Shown here in pieces: positions 36,407-45,024 of a stretch of 64,000 nt of DNA. The position numbers and the translations under genes are program-made. Source of the DNA: Enterobacter sp. RHBSTW-00994 (lineage in GTDB: Bacteria; Pseudomonadota; Gammaproteobacteria; Enterobacterales; Enterobacteriaceae); NCBI RefSeq assembly GCF_013782625.1, contig NZ_CP056199.1, positions 2,436,588-2,500,587 of the forward strand, in the 5' to 3' direction. How positions within the stretch are numbered: position 1 is the stretch's first letter; each line of letters opens with the position of its first letter. The notes beneath the pieces are model-generated. The model was not told the DNA's origin. It worked only from the letters and a program-made list of their open reading frames with translations, and did not search any database.

Positions 36407-36433
36407 TGTCAAAATAATGACAAGACCGTCATT
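36407..36433 (-). promoter_or_regulatory. Candidate operator upstream of the YhcN-like gene
   Basis: Overlapping dyads TGTCAAAATAATGACA (36407-36422) and AATGAC-N6-GTCATT (36416-36433), about 80-105 bases before the YhcN-like start. The half-site TGAC/GTCA is shared with the repeats before the two-component system, suggesting control by that regulator. Confidence 0.45.
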
Positions 36434-36553
36434 AACATGGCATTTACATTACTTTAGCTTACCCTACGCTAACTGAATAAAATAAGGCAAGCCAGGTTAA
36501 CTTATTTTTTATTCGTTATAATTGCATCTTTCCCACTCACTGTTCCATTTTCG

Positions 36554-36949
36554 TTAATGTTGCAATGGCAACACCTGAGCCGGAAGAGGATGCTTATCCT
36601 CAGCCAGAGGCGTAATAAGAACCTCTTTTTGCGCAGGCAAATGTTCAGGACATGCACCATAAACCTCTAGCGTTTCTCCCGGCAAAATCGTTGTTTTCCG
36701 TAACGACACCACCATTTCATCAGGCAACAGGATGAGATCTGTTGCTATCTGCACGGCAACCGTTCCCGTATTAGTCACCGTCAGTTGGTCTTTGGTCGCC
36801 TTCCAGAGCAGTGAGTGCCAGGGACGATGAGTCTCATGCGTTAACCCCGACGCGCGGGGCTGCACATTTACGATTTCAGCCCTTACCGGGTAAGTTGATA
36901 CCACCAATAACGCTAATATCCCGGACAATAATTTACCAGAAACGCTCAT
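36554..36949 (-). CDS. Exported protein of unknown function with a beta-sandwich-like middle
   Basis: 131 residues with a Sec signal peptide (KLLSGILALLVVSTYPVRA). The middle (LTVTNTGTVAVQIATDLILLPDEMVVSLRKTTILPGETLEVYG) reads like the first domain of a PapD-type pilus chaperone, but the second domain and the usual Arg/Lys motif are absent. A periplasmic helper of the adjacent secretion system is possible; this is a guess from location. Opposite strand to the secretion operon. Confidence 0.6.
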   Translation of the reverse strand: MSVSGKLLSGILALLVVSTYPVRAEIVNVQPRASGLTHETHRPWHSLLWKATKDQLTVTNTGTVAVQIATDLILLPDEMVVSLRKTTILPGETLEVYGACPEHLPAQKEVLITPLAEDKHPLPAQVLPLQH

Positions 36950-37256
36950 TTACTCCCTCCTTTCTCAGACTCTTGCCATGTGCATATCCGTCTGGTTGTG
37001 CGTATGACATTGTTGTCGATGCGCAAAACCCTCAGTTTTTAAATATTGAAAGACACTATATATCTTGTGATTTATTTCAGAAGCCAGCAGAACACCCGAG
37101 CAAACACACCAGACCAACACACGCATGAACAAGAACTTTCTTAATCTGAATGCCGTATTTCTCATCTACAGCAAGATTATCAAACCTGTTCACCGCTCTG
37201 ATTTTATGGACAATATCGTCAGGCAAATTACCCGAATTTAAAAAGGAATTTAAACT
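36950..37256. other. Upstream region of the secretion operon
   Basis: About 307 AT-rich bases between the leftward exported-protein gene and the first pseudopilin. It must hold the operon promoter; a -10-like TATATA lies near 37060 but has no matching -35. A 66-codon minus-strand frame (36965-37165) has no ribosome site and no recognisable product. Confidence 0.35.
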
Positions 37257-37682
37257 GTGGGAAAACACAATCACCTGTCTTCACCAAATTATCAGCAAGG
37301 ATTCACATTGCTGGAACTGCTGGTGGTTCTTATGATTATTGCCCTGCTGGCTGGGTTCGTTGGCCCAAGAATTTTTTCAAACGTCGATTCCGCAAAAGAG
37401 AAAACCGCATTGCGGCAAATGCATTCTCTTGCCGATGCGTTGGGGCAATATCGACTGGATACAGGCAGTTATCCCACTGAATCCCAGGGACTTAACGCAC
37501 TCACGGAGCAACCGTCAGACAGCACGTCCTGGCACGGGCCTTATTTAACGCAGCAAGTGCCGCTGGATCCATGGGGAAACCCTTATCAATGGCATAATCC
37601 GACAAGAGAAAAAAACTCAGTCAATGAAGTGGACATTACCTCTGGTGGTAAAGACGGTAATAGCATTGTTTATGGTTTTTAA
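37257..37682 (+). CDS. Major pseudopilin GspG-like
   Basis: 141 residues. A 15-residue leader ending in Gly is followed by FTLLELLVVLMIIALLAGFVGPRIF, the type IV prepilin cleavage site (G|F, Glu at +5). The C-terminal half has GspG hallmarks: ALGQYRLDTGSYPTESQGLNAL, GPYL, VPLDPWGNPYQW and DITSGGKDGNS. It would be the main subunit of the pseudopilus piston after cleavage by the prepilin peptidase encoded at 50636. Start GTG at 37257 with AAGGA 8 bases upstream. First gene of the operon. Confidence 0.92.
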   Translation: MGKHNHLSSPNYQQGFTLLELLVVLMIIALLAGFVGPRIFSNVDSAKEKTALRQMHSLADALGQYRLDTGSYPTESQGLNALTEQPSDSTSWHGPYLTQQVPLDPWGNPYQWHNPTREKNSVNEVDITSGGKDGNSIVYGF

Positions 37683-37684
37683 TA

Positions 37685-38131
37685 ATGTACCGCTTATTCT
37701 TATTGCTATTGATACCATCATTCCTGACACATGCACACTGTTGGAAGGTAGCGGGCGATCGCTATGGTATTGAGCCAGAACTTTTGCACGCCATTGCTAT
37801 GGTAGAATCAAATGTTAATGCACAAGCAACGAATAAAAACAATGACGGGACAGTTGATGTTGGCTTGATGCAAATAAATAGTCGCCATTTCGCATCCTTG
37901 CGTAAATTTAACATCCGCAAAAGTGACTTACTGAATAACACGTGTCAGAGTGTCATTGTCGGCGCATGGATCCTGGCAGGTCATATCCAGCGATTCGGGT
38001 ATACATGGGATGCAGTTGGTGCTTACCACTCTGGTTCGTCAAATAACCCCATGCAACTAAGACTACGTAAAAAATATATTCACAAAGTTGCTCCCATCTA
38101 TTCCAGGTTGAAATCATCACAGCCACAATAA
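37685..38131 (+). CDS. Lytic transglycosylase, IagB/VirB1 type
   Basis: 148 residues with a Sec signal peptide (MYRLFLLLLIPSFLTHAHC) and an SLT domain. The catalytic Glu is in LLHAIAMVESNVNAQATN; VGLMQINSRHF and VGAYHSGSSN complete the family pattern. It cuts peptidoglycan in the periplasm to make room for a trans-envelope machine. The gene begins 2 bases after the pseudopilin stop, so it is part of the operon. A dedicated transglycosylase is typical of type III/IV secretion and pilus loci, not of classical gsp operons. Confidence 0.9.
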   Translation: MYRLFLLLLIPSFLTHAHCWKVAGDRYGIEPELLHAIAMVESNVNAQATNKNNDGTVDVGLMQINSRHFASLRKFNIRKSDLLNNTCQSVIVGAWILAGHIQRFGYTWDAVGAYHSGSSNNPMQLRLRKKYIHKVAPIYSRLKSSQPQ

Positions 38132-38142
38132 TATTAAAACCT

Positions 38143-39312
38143 ATGAAACAATTCATTATTACATCTCTTGAAAATGGAAAGCGCGTAACAAAATCTTATA
38201 TGGCGACCTCTGCGCAGGAAGCCATGTTTCGTGTAACAGGAAAAGGCGTTGTTATTCTGAAGATTATAGAGACGCCGACACAACGCGAAAAATGCTTTCC
38301 CCTTTCTCTTTTTTTGCAAGAACTGATTGCATTACTTGAAGCCGGACTGGTGGTCATTGAAGCCATAGAAGCACTCCGGGACAGCCAAAGAGATAAAATG
38401 TCGCACCTTGTTTTGACCACGCTAACCCAGAAACTTTATGAAGGTGCGCAATTGTCGCAGGCAATGAGCGCCCTGCCGACAATTTTTCCACCGCTACTCA
38501 TTAATACGGTCGCCTCATCAGAACAAACCGGACACCTGTCCACCGCGTTGTCACGCTTTCAGTTCTATGAGTCCCGGATGGAGGAATTACGAAAACGGGT
38601 GAAGTCGACACTGCTTTATCCAATGATCGTCCTCTCGGCTGGCGGTGTCATAATGTTCTTTTTACTCGGCTTCATCATTCCCCGCTTCTCCGTGGTATTC
38701 GAAGGTATGAAGCATCCTTCCGACAGCGCCCGTTTAATTATGTGGTGGGGAAAACTCACGCAAACGCACGGAACGCTATTGCTCACCGGCTGCGGCATAA
38801 CCATTTTTGCCATCGCAATGGCGGTGCGTTCTGCGCACTTTCGTCAGGGCGTGATGAACATCGTGTTGGCTATCCCACAACTTCGCCAACAGCATCATCT
38901 TTCTGTGCTGGTTCGTTTCTATCGCACTCTCGGCCTGCTGCTACAAGGCGGGCTTGCCGTCCCTGTGGCGCTGGCGTTAGGCCGCGAAATTTTACCTCAC
39001 AGCTACCAGCAGCACCTCGAAGCGGTGATCCGTGATGTCAGTGCGGGTGAATCATTCTGCCAAACGCTTGTACAGCACAACATGACCACGCCAGTCGCGG
39101 CCCGCCTGTTACACGTTGGCGAACGTGGCGGCGAGCTTGCGACCATGTGCGAACGCATCGCCGCGTTTTATGACGACGCCCTCGACAGAGCGATCGAGAA
39201 ATTCAGCAAAATCTTTGAACCCGTACTGATGATGATCGTCGGTGGCCTCGTAGGCCTGGTGGTTTTTCTGCTGTATATGCCTATTTTTGAACTTGCTGAA
39301 GGGGTGCAGTAA
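38143..39312 (+). CDS. Inner-membrane platform protein GspF/PilC-like
   Basis: 389 residues. Two T2SSF cytoplasmic domains (about 55-175 and 255-375), each ending at membrane segments, as in GspF/PilC. Landmarks are LFLQELIALLEAGLVVIEAIEALR, LYPMIVLSAGGVIMFFLLGFIIPRF, and the repeat SVLVRFYRTLGLLLQGGLAVPVALALGRE with VGERGGELATMCERIAAFYDDALDRAI. It recruits the assembly ATPase and anchors the pseudopilus base. The stop codon overlaps the start of the ATPase gene (TAATG). Confidence 0.92.
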   Translation: MKQFIITSLENGKRVTKSYMATSAQEAMFRVTGKGVVILKIIETPTQREKCFPLSLFLQELIALLEAGLVVIEAIEALRDSQRDKMSHLVLTTLTQKLYEGAQLSQAMSALPTIFPPLLINTVASSEQTGHLSTALSRFQFYESRMEELRKRVKSTLLYPMIVLSAGGVIMFFLLGFIIPRFSVVFEGMKHPSDSARLIMWWGKLTQTHGTLLLTGCGITIFAIAMAVRSAHFRQGVMNIVLAIPQLRQQHHLSVLVRFYRTLGLLLQGGLAVPVALALGREILPHSYQQHLEAVIRDVSAGESFCQTLVQHNMTTPVAARLLHVGERGGELATMCERIAAFYDDALDRAIEKFSKIFEPVLMMIVGGLVGLVVFLLYMPIFELAEGVQ

Positions 39313-40937
39313 TGACCGATTCACTCGCTGAGTTTATGTATCAGTTAGAAACGTACCTGCCCGAAGCACGCTGCGAAAAACTGACCGAATGGCTGGAACA
39401 TGCACCGCTCACTCTTGAGTGTGTTGCGCAGAGACTGGGGCTCACGCCGCTGTCTGCTTCTGACTGCACTGAGGAAAATGAATACTTTAAGCAAATTCCA
39501 CTGACAGTTGCACTGAATCAGCGCGTTCTGCCTTTTCTGCTCGCGGGCAAATGCTATATCGCGCTGGCCGACCCCTTCTCTCTGGCAATCCGTCAGTGGG
39601 CCTGGAGTGTCAATGCCTTGCCCGCATTAATGCCATTAGCAGCCCTCAACGCCCGTTTGCAGGTATTGGCAAAACAGCAACGAACCCTCGATCAATTAGA
39701 ACAACTGCAAAGTGACGACAGCGCAGAGATAAAATGGCTTGAAATTACGCCCGCCTCCATTAACAGCGAGCCTCACGCCGTCGTTAAGCTGGTCAACGCC
39801 ACACTCTTCGACGCCTTACAAAGCCGCGCCAGCGATATCCACCTCTCTGCAGTCTCTGATGGATTAGTGGTGAAATACCGGATCGACGGCGTGCTGCAAA
39901 GTATTCGCTTTTGCCCAGGCATTCAACATGCAGAACAGGTCATCTCGCGAATCAAAGTTCTGAGTTGCCTGGATATTTCTGAGCGAAGGATCCCACAAGA
40001 TGGACGCTTCAAAGCCATTATTTTACAACGACCTGTGGATTTTCGTGTCTCCATCATGCCCAGTGTGCATGGCGAAGATGCGGTACTGCGCGTCCTGGAT
40101 AAATCCCACGATCAAAATTTGCGCCTTGAAATGCTGGGCTTTGATGACCATACACAACGCGCTATTCGCCAGCTGACTCAGTTGCCTCACGGTATGGTTC
40201 TGGTTACCGGGCCTACGGGGAGCGGAAAATCCACCACCCTCTATTCAGCGCTCAGTGAGCTCAATAAGGGTGAAAGTAAAATCATCACCATTGAAGACCC
40301 GGTGGAGTACCAGCTCAATGGCGTTCTGCAAATCCCGGTCAACGACAAGAAGGGACTGACATTCGCTCGTGGGCTACGTGCGATTCTTCGCCACGATCCT
40401 GACATCATTCTGGTTGGAGAAATTCGTGACAGCGAGACGGCAGGTATTGCCGTTCAGGCCGCACTGACCGGGCACGCCGTTCTCTCATCCGTTCATGCCA
40501 ACGATGCGTTTAGCGTACTTGAACGTTTTCTGTATATGCAGGTGGAATCCGCCAGCCTGATTACCGCATTAAACGGCGTCGTCGCGCAGCGTCTGGTGCG
40601 ACGAGTATGTCCTGACTGCGCTATTCCGGTTGCCCCTGAGAACACGGTCACAGAAGCCTGGAAGGCGAGCCCTCTCCATCATCTCCCCATACGCTGCCAC
40701 AAAGGAATGGGCTGCGAGGCCTGTCGCCAAAGTGGCTATCGCGGAAGGCTGGCGCTTGCTGAAGTCCTTCATTTCAACGATGCAATCAAAGAAGCGATGC
40801 TGGCCCGGGTATCTTTGCGCCAGTTGCGGGAGGTTGCACTCAATAGTGGCTTTGTGCCGCTGACGGTTGTTGCTTTGCGAGCAGTACTGGAAGGACAAAC
40901 CACCTGGGAGGAGATTACCCGTGTTATTGCACATTAA
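39312..40937 (+). CDS. Secretion/pilus assembly ATPase GspE/PilB-like
   Basis: 541 residues, hexameric cytoplasmic ATPase. An N-terminal MshEN/T2SSE-N region (1-150) is followed by the core ATPase: Walker A GPTGSGKST (residues 300-308), Asp box IITIEDPVEYQL, Walker B ILVGEIRDSETAGIAVQAALTGH with the His box, then a zinc-binding tetracysteine element (CPDC near 436 and CEAC near 464). The cysteine element is typical of GspE. It powers pseudopilus growth. Translationally coupled to GspF-like gene upstream. Confidence 0.95.
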   Translation: MTDSLAEFMYQLETYLPEARCEKLTEWLEHAPLTLECVAQRLGLTPLSASDCTEENEYFKQIPLTVALNQRVLPFLLAGKCYIALADPFSLAIRQWAWSVNALPALMPLAALNARLQVLAKQQRTLDQLEQLQSDDSAEIKWLEITPASINSEPHAVVKLVNATLFDALQSRASDIHLSAVSDGLVVKYRIDGVLQSIRFCPGIQHAEQVISRIKVLSCLDISERRIPQDGRFKAIILQRPVDFRVSIMPSVHGEDAVLRVLDKSHDQNLRLEMLGFDDHTQRAIRQLTQLPHGMVLVTGPTGSGKSTTLYSALSELNKGESKIITIEDPVEYQLNGVLQIPVNDKKGLTFARGLRAILRHDPDIILVGEIRDSETAGIAVQAALTGHAVLSSVHANDAFSVLERFLYMQVESASLITALNGVVAQRLVRRVCPDCAIPVAPENTVTEAWKASPLHHLPIRCHKGMGCEACRQSGYRGRLALAEVLHFNDAIKEAMLARVSLRQLREVALNSGFVPLTVVALRAVLEGQTTWEEITRVIAH

Positions 40938-41631
40938 CATCTGGCAATGCGATATCTGGCCACACATGATTCGGATCCGCAGAAACAGCCAGACTCTTAC
41001 CACACATACCCGACTTGTTGGCGAAACGCTGGAAATGTCTCTCTCCACAGTACTGGAACAATATGCACCGGCCATTCCCTGGCGCGATGCGGTCGCGTTT
41101 TATCTGGATACTCAGGAGATTACCTTTCTGGTTCAACCCTGGCAGGACGGAATCGCCTCACCGACTGAGTTACGTCGCCTTGCTCACTATCGGGTTGCAG
41201 AACGCTTCTCGCAGAATGCGCATCCCGATGTCGATCAAATATTGCAATTAGAAGCCTATGCCTGGCAGCGTACGGCACTGGTCGCGAGCCTGCAACAACG
41301 CTGCTGGCAGACGCTCATCGCTGTCGCACGTCGTTTGCGTTTGCGTTTTTCCGGTGTGATTACGCCCTTTCAGTTACTTTTGCAGCCGTACAAGAAAGCG
41401 TTACCCGAAATGGCTCTGTTCGTTTGCCTGAGTCAACAGCACACACGGATTGCCATTCGGCGAGAAAACAACTGGCTGGATGCCTGTACGCTTAATCTGC
41501 CCAACCCGACGCGCACGGCGAAGCTCGAGATTATCTCTCAACTTAGTGGAATGAAAAATTGCCCCTGCTATCTCCTTGATATGCCAGAAGATAAACCCAT
41601 CATCACTCATTTATCAGGCCTGCACGAATGA
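40921..41631 (+). CDS. Inner-membrane platform protein, GspL/PilM-like position
   Basis: 236 residues, no signal peptide or clear membrane helix. I place the start at the GTG at 40921, where GGAGGAG sits 7 bases upstream; the coding region overlaps the end of the ATPase gene by 17 bases. Its place (after E, before a PilN-like gene) and size suggest the cytoplasmic PilM/GspL-N component that binds the ATPase, but I cannot see clear actin-like motifs, so the assignment rests mainly on gene order. The C-terminal half has paired Cys (NCPCYLLDMP). Confidence 0.65.
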   Translation: MLLHINIWQCDIWPHMIRIRRNSQTLTTHTRLVGETLEMSLSTVLEQYAPAIPWRDAVAFYLDTQEITFLVQPWQDGIASPTELRRLAHYRVAERFSQNAHPDVDQILQLEAYAWQRTALVASLQQRCWQTLIAVARRLRLRFSGVITPFQLLLQPYKKALPEMALFVCLSQQHTRIAIRRENNWLDACTLNLPNPTRTAKLEIISQLSGMKNCPCYLLDMPEDKPIITHLSGLHE

Positions 41632-42131
41632 CACCACTCTTTTCTGTACAAGCTCGGTGGGCGAACAGGACGCTTCTCGGTATCCTGCTGTTATCCCTTC
41701 CACTTATAGGGTTTATCATCAATGAAAAGCTGACTCAGCGAGATATCAGCATGCAACTTGATCTTGCTCAGCGGCAACTCACAACTCAGCAACGCCTTCA
41801 TCAACAATGGCTACATGCCCGGCCACAAAAATCGCCGTTTCAACACAATAGACCCTGGGCGCTGATTATGCTCGATCGTCTTGGCTCGGTTTTGACGTCA
41901 GAGATTTCCCTGTCAGCCATCGATGTGGATGCGAAAAAAAAAGAGATGAGACTCAGTGTAAAAGCGACATCGCTCACATCGCTTCTGACGTTCACCGCGC
42001 ATTTACAGTCACTGGCAACGGTCACGCTGGAAAATCATCAACAATCCGCTGACGACAATCCTCTCTGGCCACTCACAGCCGCGGTCACATTACATTTTGA
42101 CGCGGAGAAAGCAGATGTCCGTGCGCATTAA
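41628..42131 (+). CDS. PilN-like platform protein
   Basis: 167 residues: a short cytoplasmic N-terminus, one membrane helix (LLGILLLSLPLIGFIINEKL), a coiled-coil-like segment (DISMQLDLAQRQLTTQQRLHQQWL), then a ferredoxin-like periplasmic part with LDRLGSVLTSEISLSAIDVDAKKKEMRLSVKATSLTSLLTFTAHLQSL, the PilN/GspL C-terminal pattern. Overlaps the upstream stop by 4 bases (ATGA) and the next gene by 17. With the preceding gene it would replace the single GspL of classical systems. Confidence 0.8.
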   Translation: MTPLFSVQARWANRTLLGILLLSLPLIGFIINEKLTQRDISMQLDLAQRQLTTQQRLHQQWLHARPQKSPFQHNRPWALIMLDRLGSVLTSEISLSAIDVDAKKKEMRLSVKATSLTSLLTFTAHLQSLATVTLENHQQSADDNPLWPLTAAVTLHFDAEKADVRAH

Positions 42132-42633
42132 TATTCCATTGATCCGTTGGCGCGTCGCCGAATTAACAGAACGTTGCGGCCGGATACCCTTATTCCTGTG
42201 TCTGCTACCCTGCGTACTGGTCATTTTTTGGCTTTCCGTCATGGTTCCATCTACTGCTGCGCAGTATAAAACCCTGTCCGACATCCATGCACAATTGAAA
42301 AAGATGCTGCCAGTCGAGCGTCTGCACCCCGATCTCAAAACACATGTCACTACCAGCGAGTATCAACAAGTCAATATTCTGTTTGACCAACTCCAGGAGC
42401 ATCATCTACGGATTCGGGCCAGCCAATATCAACGGGATGAAAAAGCCGGTGCGGAATCTCTGGTGCTGGATATTCCCGCTGAAGGCGAATACCTCCCGCT
42501 CGTGGACACACTTTGGCAACTGCAGGAATCGTTGCCAATTGATATCGAAAATATCACGCTGCAACGCACTGCTCCTCAGGGAACCTCCCTCGCGATAACC
42601 CTGCGCATCCGGCTTCGTAAGGAGGGGCAATGA
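42115..42633 (+). CDS. PilO/GspM-like platform protein
   Basis: 172 residues with one membrane helix near 30-50 (IPLFLCLLPCVLVIFWLSVMVP), a coiled segment and a small periplasmic domain (LDIPAEGEYLPLVDTLWQLQESLPIDIENITLQRT...LAITLRIRLR), the ferredoxin-like fold typical of PilO/GspM. The ATG at 42115 has GGAG 8 bases upstream; the longer reading is rejected. It overlaps the genes on both sides. Confidence 0.78.
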   Translation: MSVRINIPLIRWRVAELTERCGRIPLFLCLLPCVLVIFWLSVMVPSTAAQYKTLSDIHAQLKKMLPVERLHPDLKTHVTTSEYQQVNILFDQLQEHHLRIRASQYQRDEKAGAESLVLDIPAEGEYLPLVDTLWQLQESLPIDIENITLQRTAPQGTSLAITLRIRLRKEGQ

Positions 42634-43145
42634 TCGTCCCACGTTATCTCCAGGTGACTTTGGCACTGACTCTCGCATCCGTTATCTGGAGCGTGGTTTC
42701 CGGTGATGAGCGTGATGATGCCCCAGTTCGTCCCGTTGCTCCGGCCCACAACCAGCCTACTGCACATCGAAAATCAGCAGATTCGGTAATGGCTGTACAC
42801 AAAGATCTCTTCGCGTTATCTCATGCAGACAAAGAAAATCCCGCGACAACTCAGGCAAAGGCTGAACCGCCCCCTCCACAACACATAACACCCGCACTTC
42901 CCCTTTCACTGCTGGGCATCTGGTGGGAAGGACACCAGCGGATCATTTTATTGACTGATGGTCGAGATACCTGGCCTGTCTGTCATCACTGCCGCGCGGA
43001 AAACGCCATCTGGATTGGCAATGAGCCTGTCGAAGGCTGGAAGCTGAAAGCGGTAAATAAAGATGACCTGTTGTTTGAATGGCAACTCACTCATACGTCA
43101 CAGCATCTGGAAATTAGTGATTTACAATCGGAACCGACACAGTAG
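42630..43145 (+). CDS. PilP/GspC-like periplasmic connector
   Basis: 171 residues: one N-terminal membrane segment, a Pro-rich linker (AKAEPPPPQHITPALPLS) and a small HR-type domain (LLGIWWEGHQRIILLTDGRDTWPVCHHC...IGNEPVEGWKLKAVNKDDLLFEW). This is the layout of PilP or GspC, which tie the inner-membrane platform to the N-domains of the secretin. A CxxC (CHHC) is unusual for the family. It overlaps the PilO-like gene by 4 bases and touches the secretin gene with no gap. Confidence 0.75.
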   Translation: MIVPRYLQVTLALTLASVIWSVVSGDERDDAPVRPVAPAHNQPTAHRKSADSVMAVHKDLFALSHADKENPATTQAKAEPPPPQHITPALPLSLLGIWWEGHQRIILLTDGRDTWPVCHHCRAENAIWIGNEPVEGWKLKAVNKDDLLFEWQLTHTSQHLEISDLQSEPTQ

Positions 43146-45020
43146 ATGAACCTGAAAAATACTCTCGCCTTCACATTATCATGTACGCTCCTGGGGGGAT
43201 GTGCACAAAAGAATATTGCCCCACCCGAACCGGTTCGGTCAGATACGCCCCAGGCGATAATCAAACGCTTAAATGAGATTGATCAAGCTCGTACCACCCG
43301 TCCGCAGAGTATTGAACTGCGCGCTGAACAGGCGCTTTTGATAAAGAATCTGGTTAACGACTATCTGCGAAAGGCCGAACAGGCCAGTAAGCAGAATAAT
43401 TACACCCGTGCCGCAGACATGTGGCGTAGCGTATTGCGCTGGGAACCCGGTAACCTGCGGGCACAGCAAGGGCTCCGCAAACTTGATGCCCGCTACGCAC
43501 TGGAAACCCTGTATCGTGAAGCGGTTTCTGAAAGTCATCATGATCCCGAGCAGGCGTTAGACACTATTCAGAAAGTTATTGAAGAAGATCCTAACTGGCC
43601 ACAGGCACGTGCCTTACGCGACCATTTACTGCGCGAAGCTGCAGTATTTAATCAACCGGAAACCCATCTTAAACGCGAATTGCAAAAAGCGGTCTCCGTC
43701 AATTTTCGACAGCACAGTATCTTCGCTATTTTCAATACCATCAGCCAGTTAACGGGCGTTAATTTCATTTTTGATAAAGATGTTCCGGACAGTAGCGCCA
43801 GTCTGATCGCCAAACATACCACTGCAGAAGATGCGATAAATCTCCTGTTAATTTCCAACAATCTGCGCAGAAAAGTACTCAACAAAAATACGTTATTAAT
43901 TTATCCCGCCACACAGCAAAAAGAGAAACTCTATCGTGACATTGTCGTAAAAACGATTTTTCTGGGTTATGCCAGAGCCAAAGAGACCAATGTTGCTCTG
44001 CGCAACATGATCAAGGTTAAGGACATCCACGTTGATGAGCGCACTAATTCCATCACGCTACGTGGACCGAAAGAAAATGTCGAGCGCGCAGAACGACTGC
44101 TAATGACCCTTGATCGCCCCGAAGCTGAAGTGACGCTGGCTGTCGAAGTTCTCGAGGTTAATTCAAGCGACATTGAGGCACTGGGGATCAATATGCCGCA
44201 AAAAATCAGCATGGGCTTTGGCAAAATTGACGGTGAAAAAAGTGAAGCTGGCAGTATTCCTTTGAATAACATTAATTCCAGCCATATCCTTGTGAATACT
44301 GATAACCTTTCTCTTGATCTAAAAAAAGTATTGGCGAATGCCAAAGTGCTCGCCAACCCACGGATCCGGGTCAAAAATAATAAAAAAGCGATCATCGAAA
44401 TCGGGGAAACTATTCCGGTATTAACCAGTAATGTGTCCGATGGAATCTCCCAGCAAAAAGTTGAATATCAGGATGTCGGACTGAAGCTGGAGGTCATACC
44501 GGAAGTCAGTATGGATGACAATATTTCCATGGATGTTAAGTTCAAACTTAGCAGCCTTGGTGCGCCAGAAAAAGGTGAAAAAGGAACGGTTTATTACCGC
44601 ACAAATAAGCGTGAAGCCAACACCACGCTCAGCAGTATGAATGGAGAAACACAAATGCTGGCTGGCCTGATAAAACAGGATGAAACCCGTTCACACAGCG
44701 GTGTTCCATTACTCAGCGATATTCCCGGTCTGGGGCGACTTTTTAGCAGTAAATCAGACAATAACCAGCGTACAGAAGTCATTCTTCTGATTACACCCAC
44801 AATTGAACGCAACCTCGACCTTCCGGGAAGCCATATCAGCACCATTGACATCGGCAGCGATGAGGTTACCGGGGACAACATTCAGTTACATGACGCTGAC
44901 CATGATGATACGAAGCAAAACTTCAGTGCCCCACCGCTTGCGCCCCCCGCTCAACTTCCCGCAAGAACCGCGGTATTACCGCCGCCAACGCTGGATCCTC
45001 TCCCTCAAATAACGGAGTGA
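43146..45020 (+). CDS. Outer-membrane secretin (lipoprotein) GspD/PilQ/MshL-like
   Basis: 624 residues. The signal MNLKNTLAFTLSCTLLGGC has a lipobox (LGGC), so the protein carries its own lipid anchor. Next comes an alpha-helical TPR-like region (about 50-170: NYTRAADMWRSVLRWEPGNLRAQQGL and PEQALDTIQKVIEEDPNW), then STN/N-type domains (about 175-320, FAIFNTISQLTGVNFIFDKDV). The secretin core is at about 325-560, with VLANPRIRVKNNKKAIIEIGETIPV, VEYQDVGLKLEVIPEV and the C-terminal VPLLSDIPGLGRLF and EVILLITPTIE. A Pro-rich tail ends the protein. It would form the gated outer-membrane channel. No pilotin gene is nearby. Confidence 0.94.
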   Translation: MNLKNTLAFTLSCTLLGGCAQKNIAPPEPVRSDTPQAIIKRLNEIDQARTTRPQSIELRAEQALLIKNLVNDYLRKAEQASKQNNYTRAADMWRSVLRWEPGNLRAQQGLRKLDARYALETLYREAVSESHHDPEQALDTIQKVIEEDPNWPQARALRDHLLREAAVFNQPETHLKRELQKAVSVNFRQHSIFAIFNTISQLTGVNFIFDKDVPDSSASLIAKHTTAEDAINLLLISNNLRRKVLNKNTLLIYPATQQKEKLYRDIVVKTIFLGYARAKETNVALRNMIKVKDIHVDERTNSITLRGPKENVERAERLLMTLDRPEAEVTLAVEVLEVNSSDIEALGINMPQKISMGFGKIDGEKSEAGSIPLNNINSSHILVNTDNLSLDLKKVLANAKVLANPRIRVKNNKKAIIEIGETIPVLTSNVSDGISQQKVEYQDVGLKLEVIPEVSMDDNISMDVKFKLSSLGAPEKGEKGTVYYRTNKREANTTLSSMNGETQMLAGLIKQDETRSHSGVPLLSDIPGLGRLFSSKSDNNQRTEVILLITPTIERNLDLPGSHISTIDIGSDEVTGDNIQLHDADHDDTKQNFSAPPLAPPAQLPARTAVLPPPTLDPLPQITE

Positions 45021-45024
45021 GCCG

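Noticed and set aside
36965-37165. Minus-strand ORF of 66 codons with a hydrophobic start (MRVLVWCVCSGVLL)
   Set aside because: No ribosome site, overlaps the expected promoter region of the secretion operon, and no recognisable domain.
40867-40920. Upstream extension of the GspL/PilM-like gene
   Set aside because: It lies inside the ATPase gene; the GTG at 40921 has a much better ribosome site.
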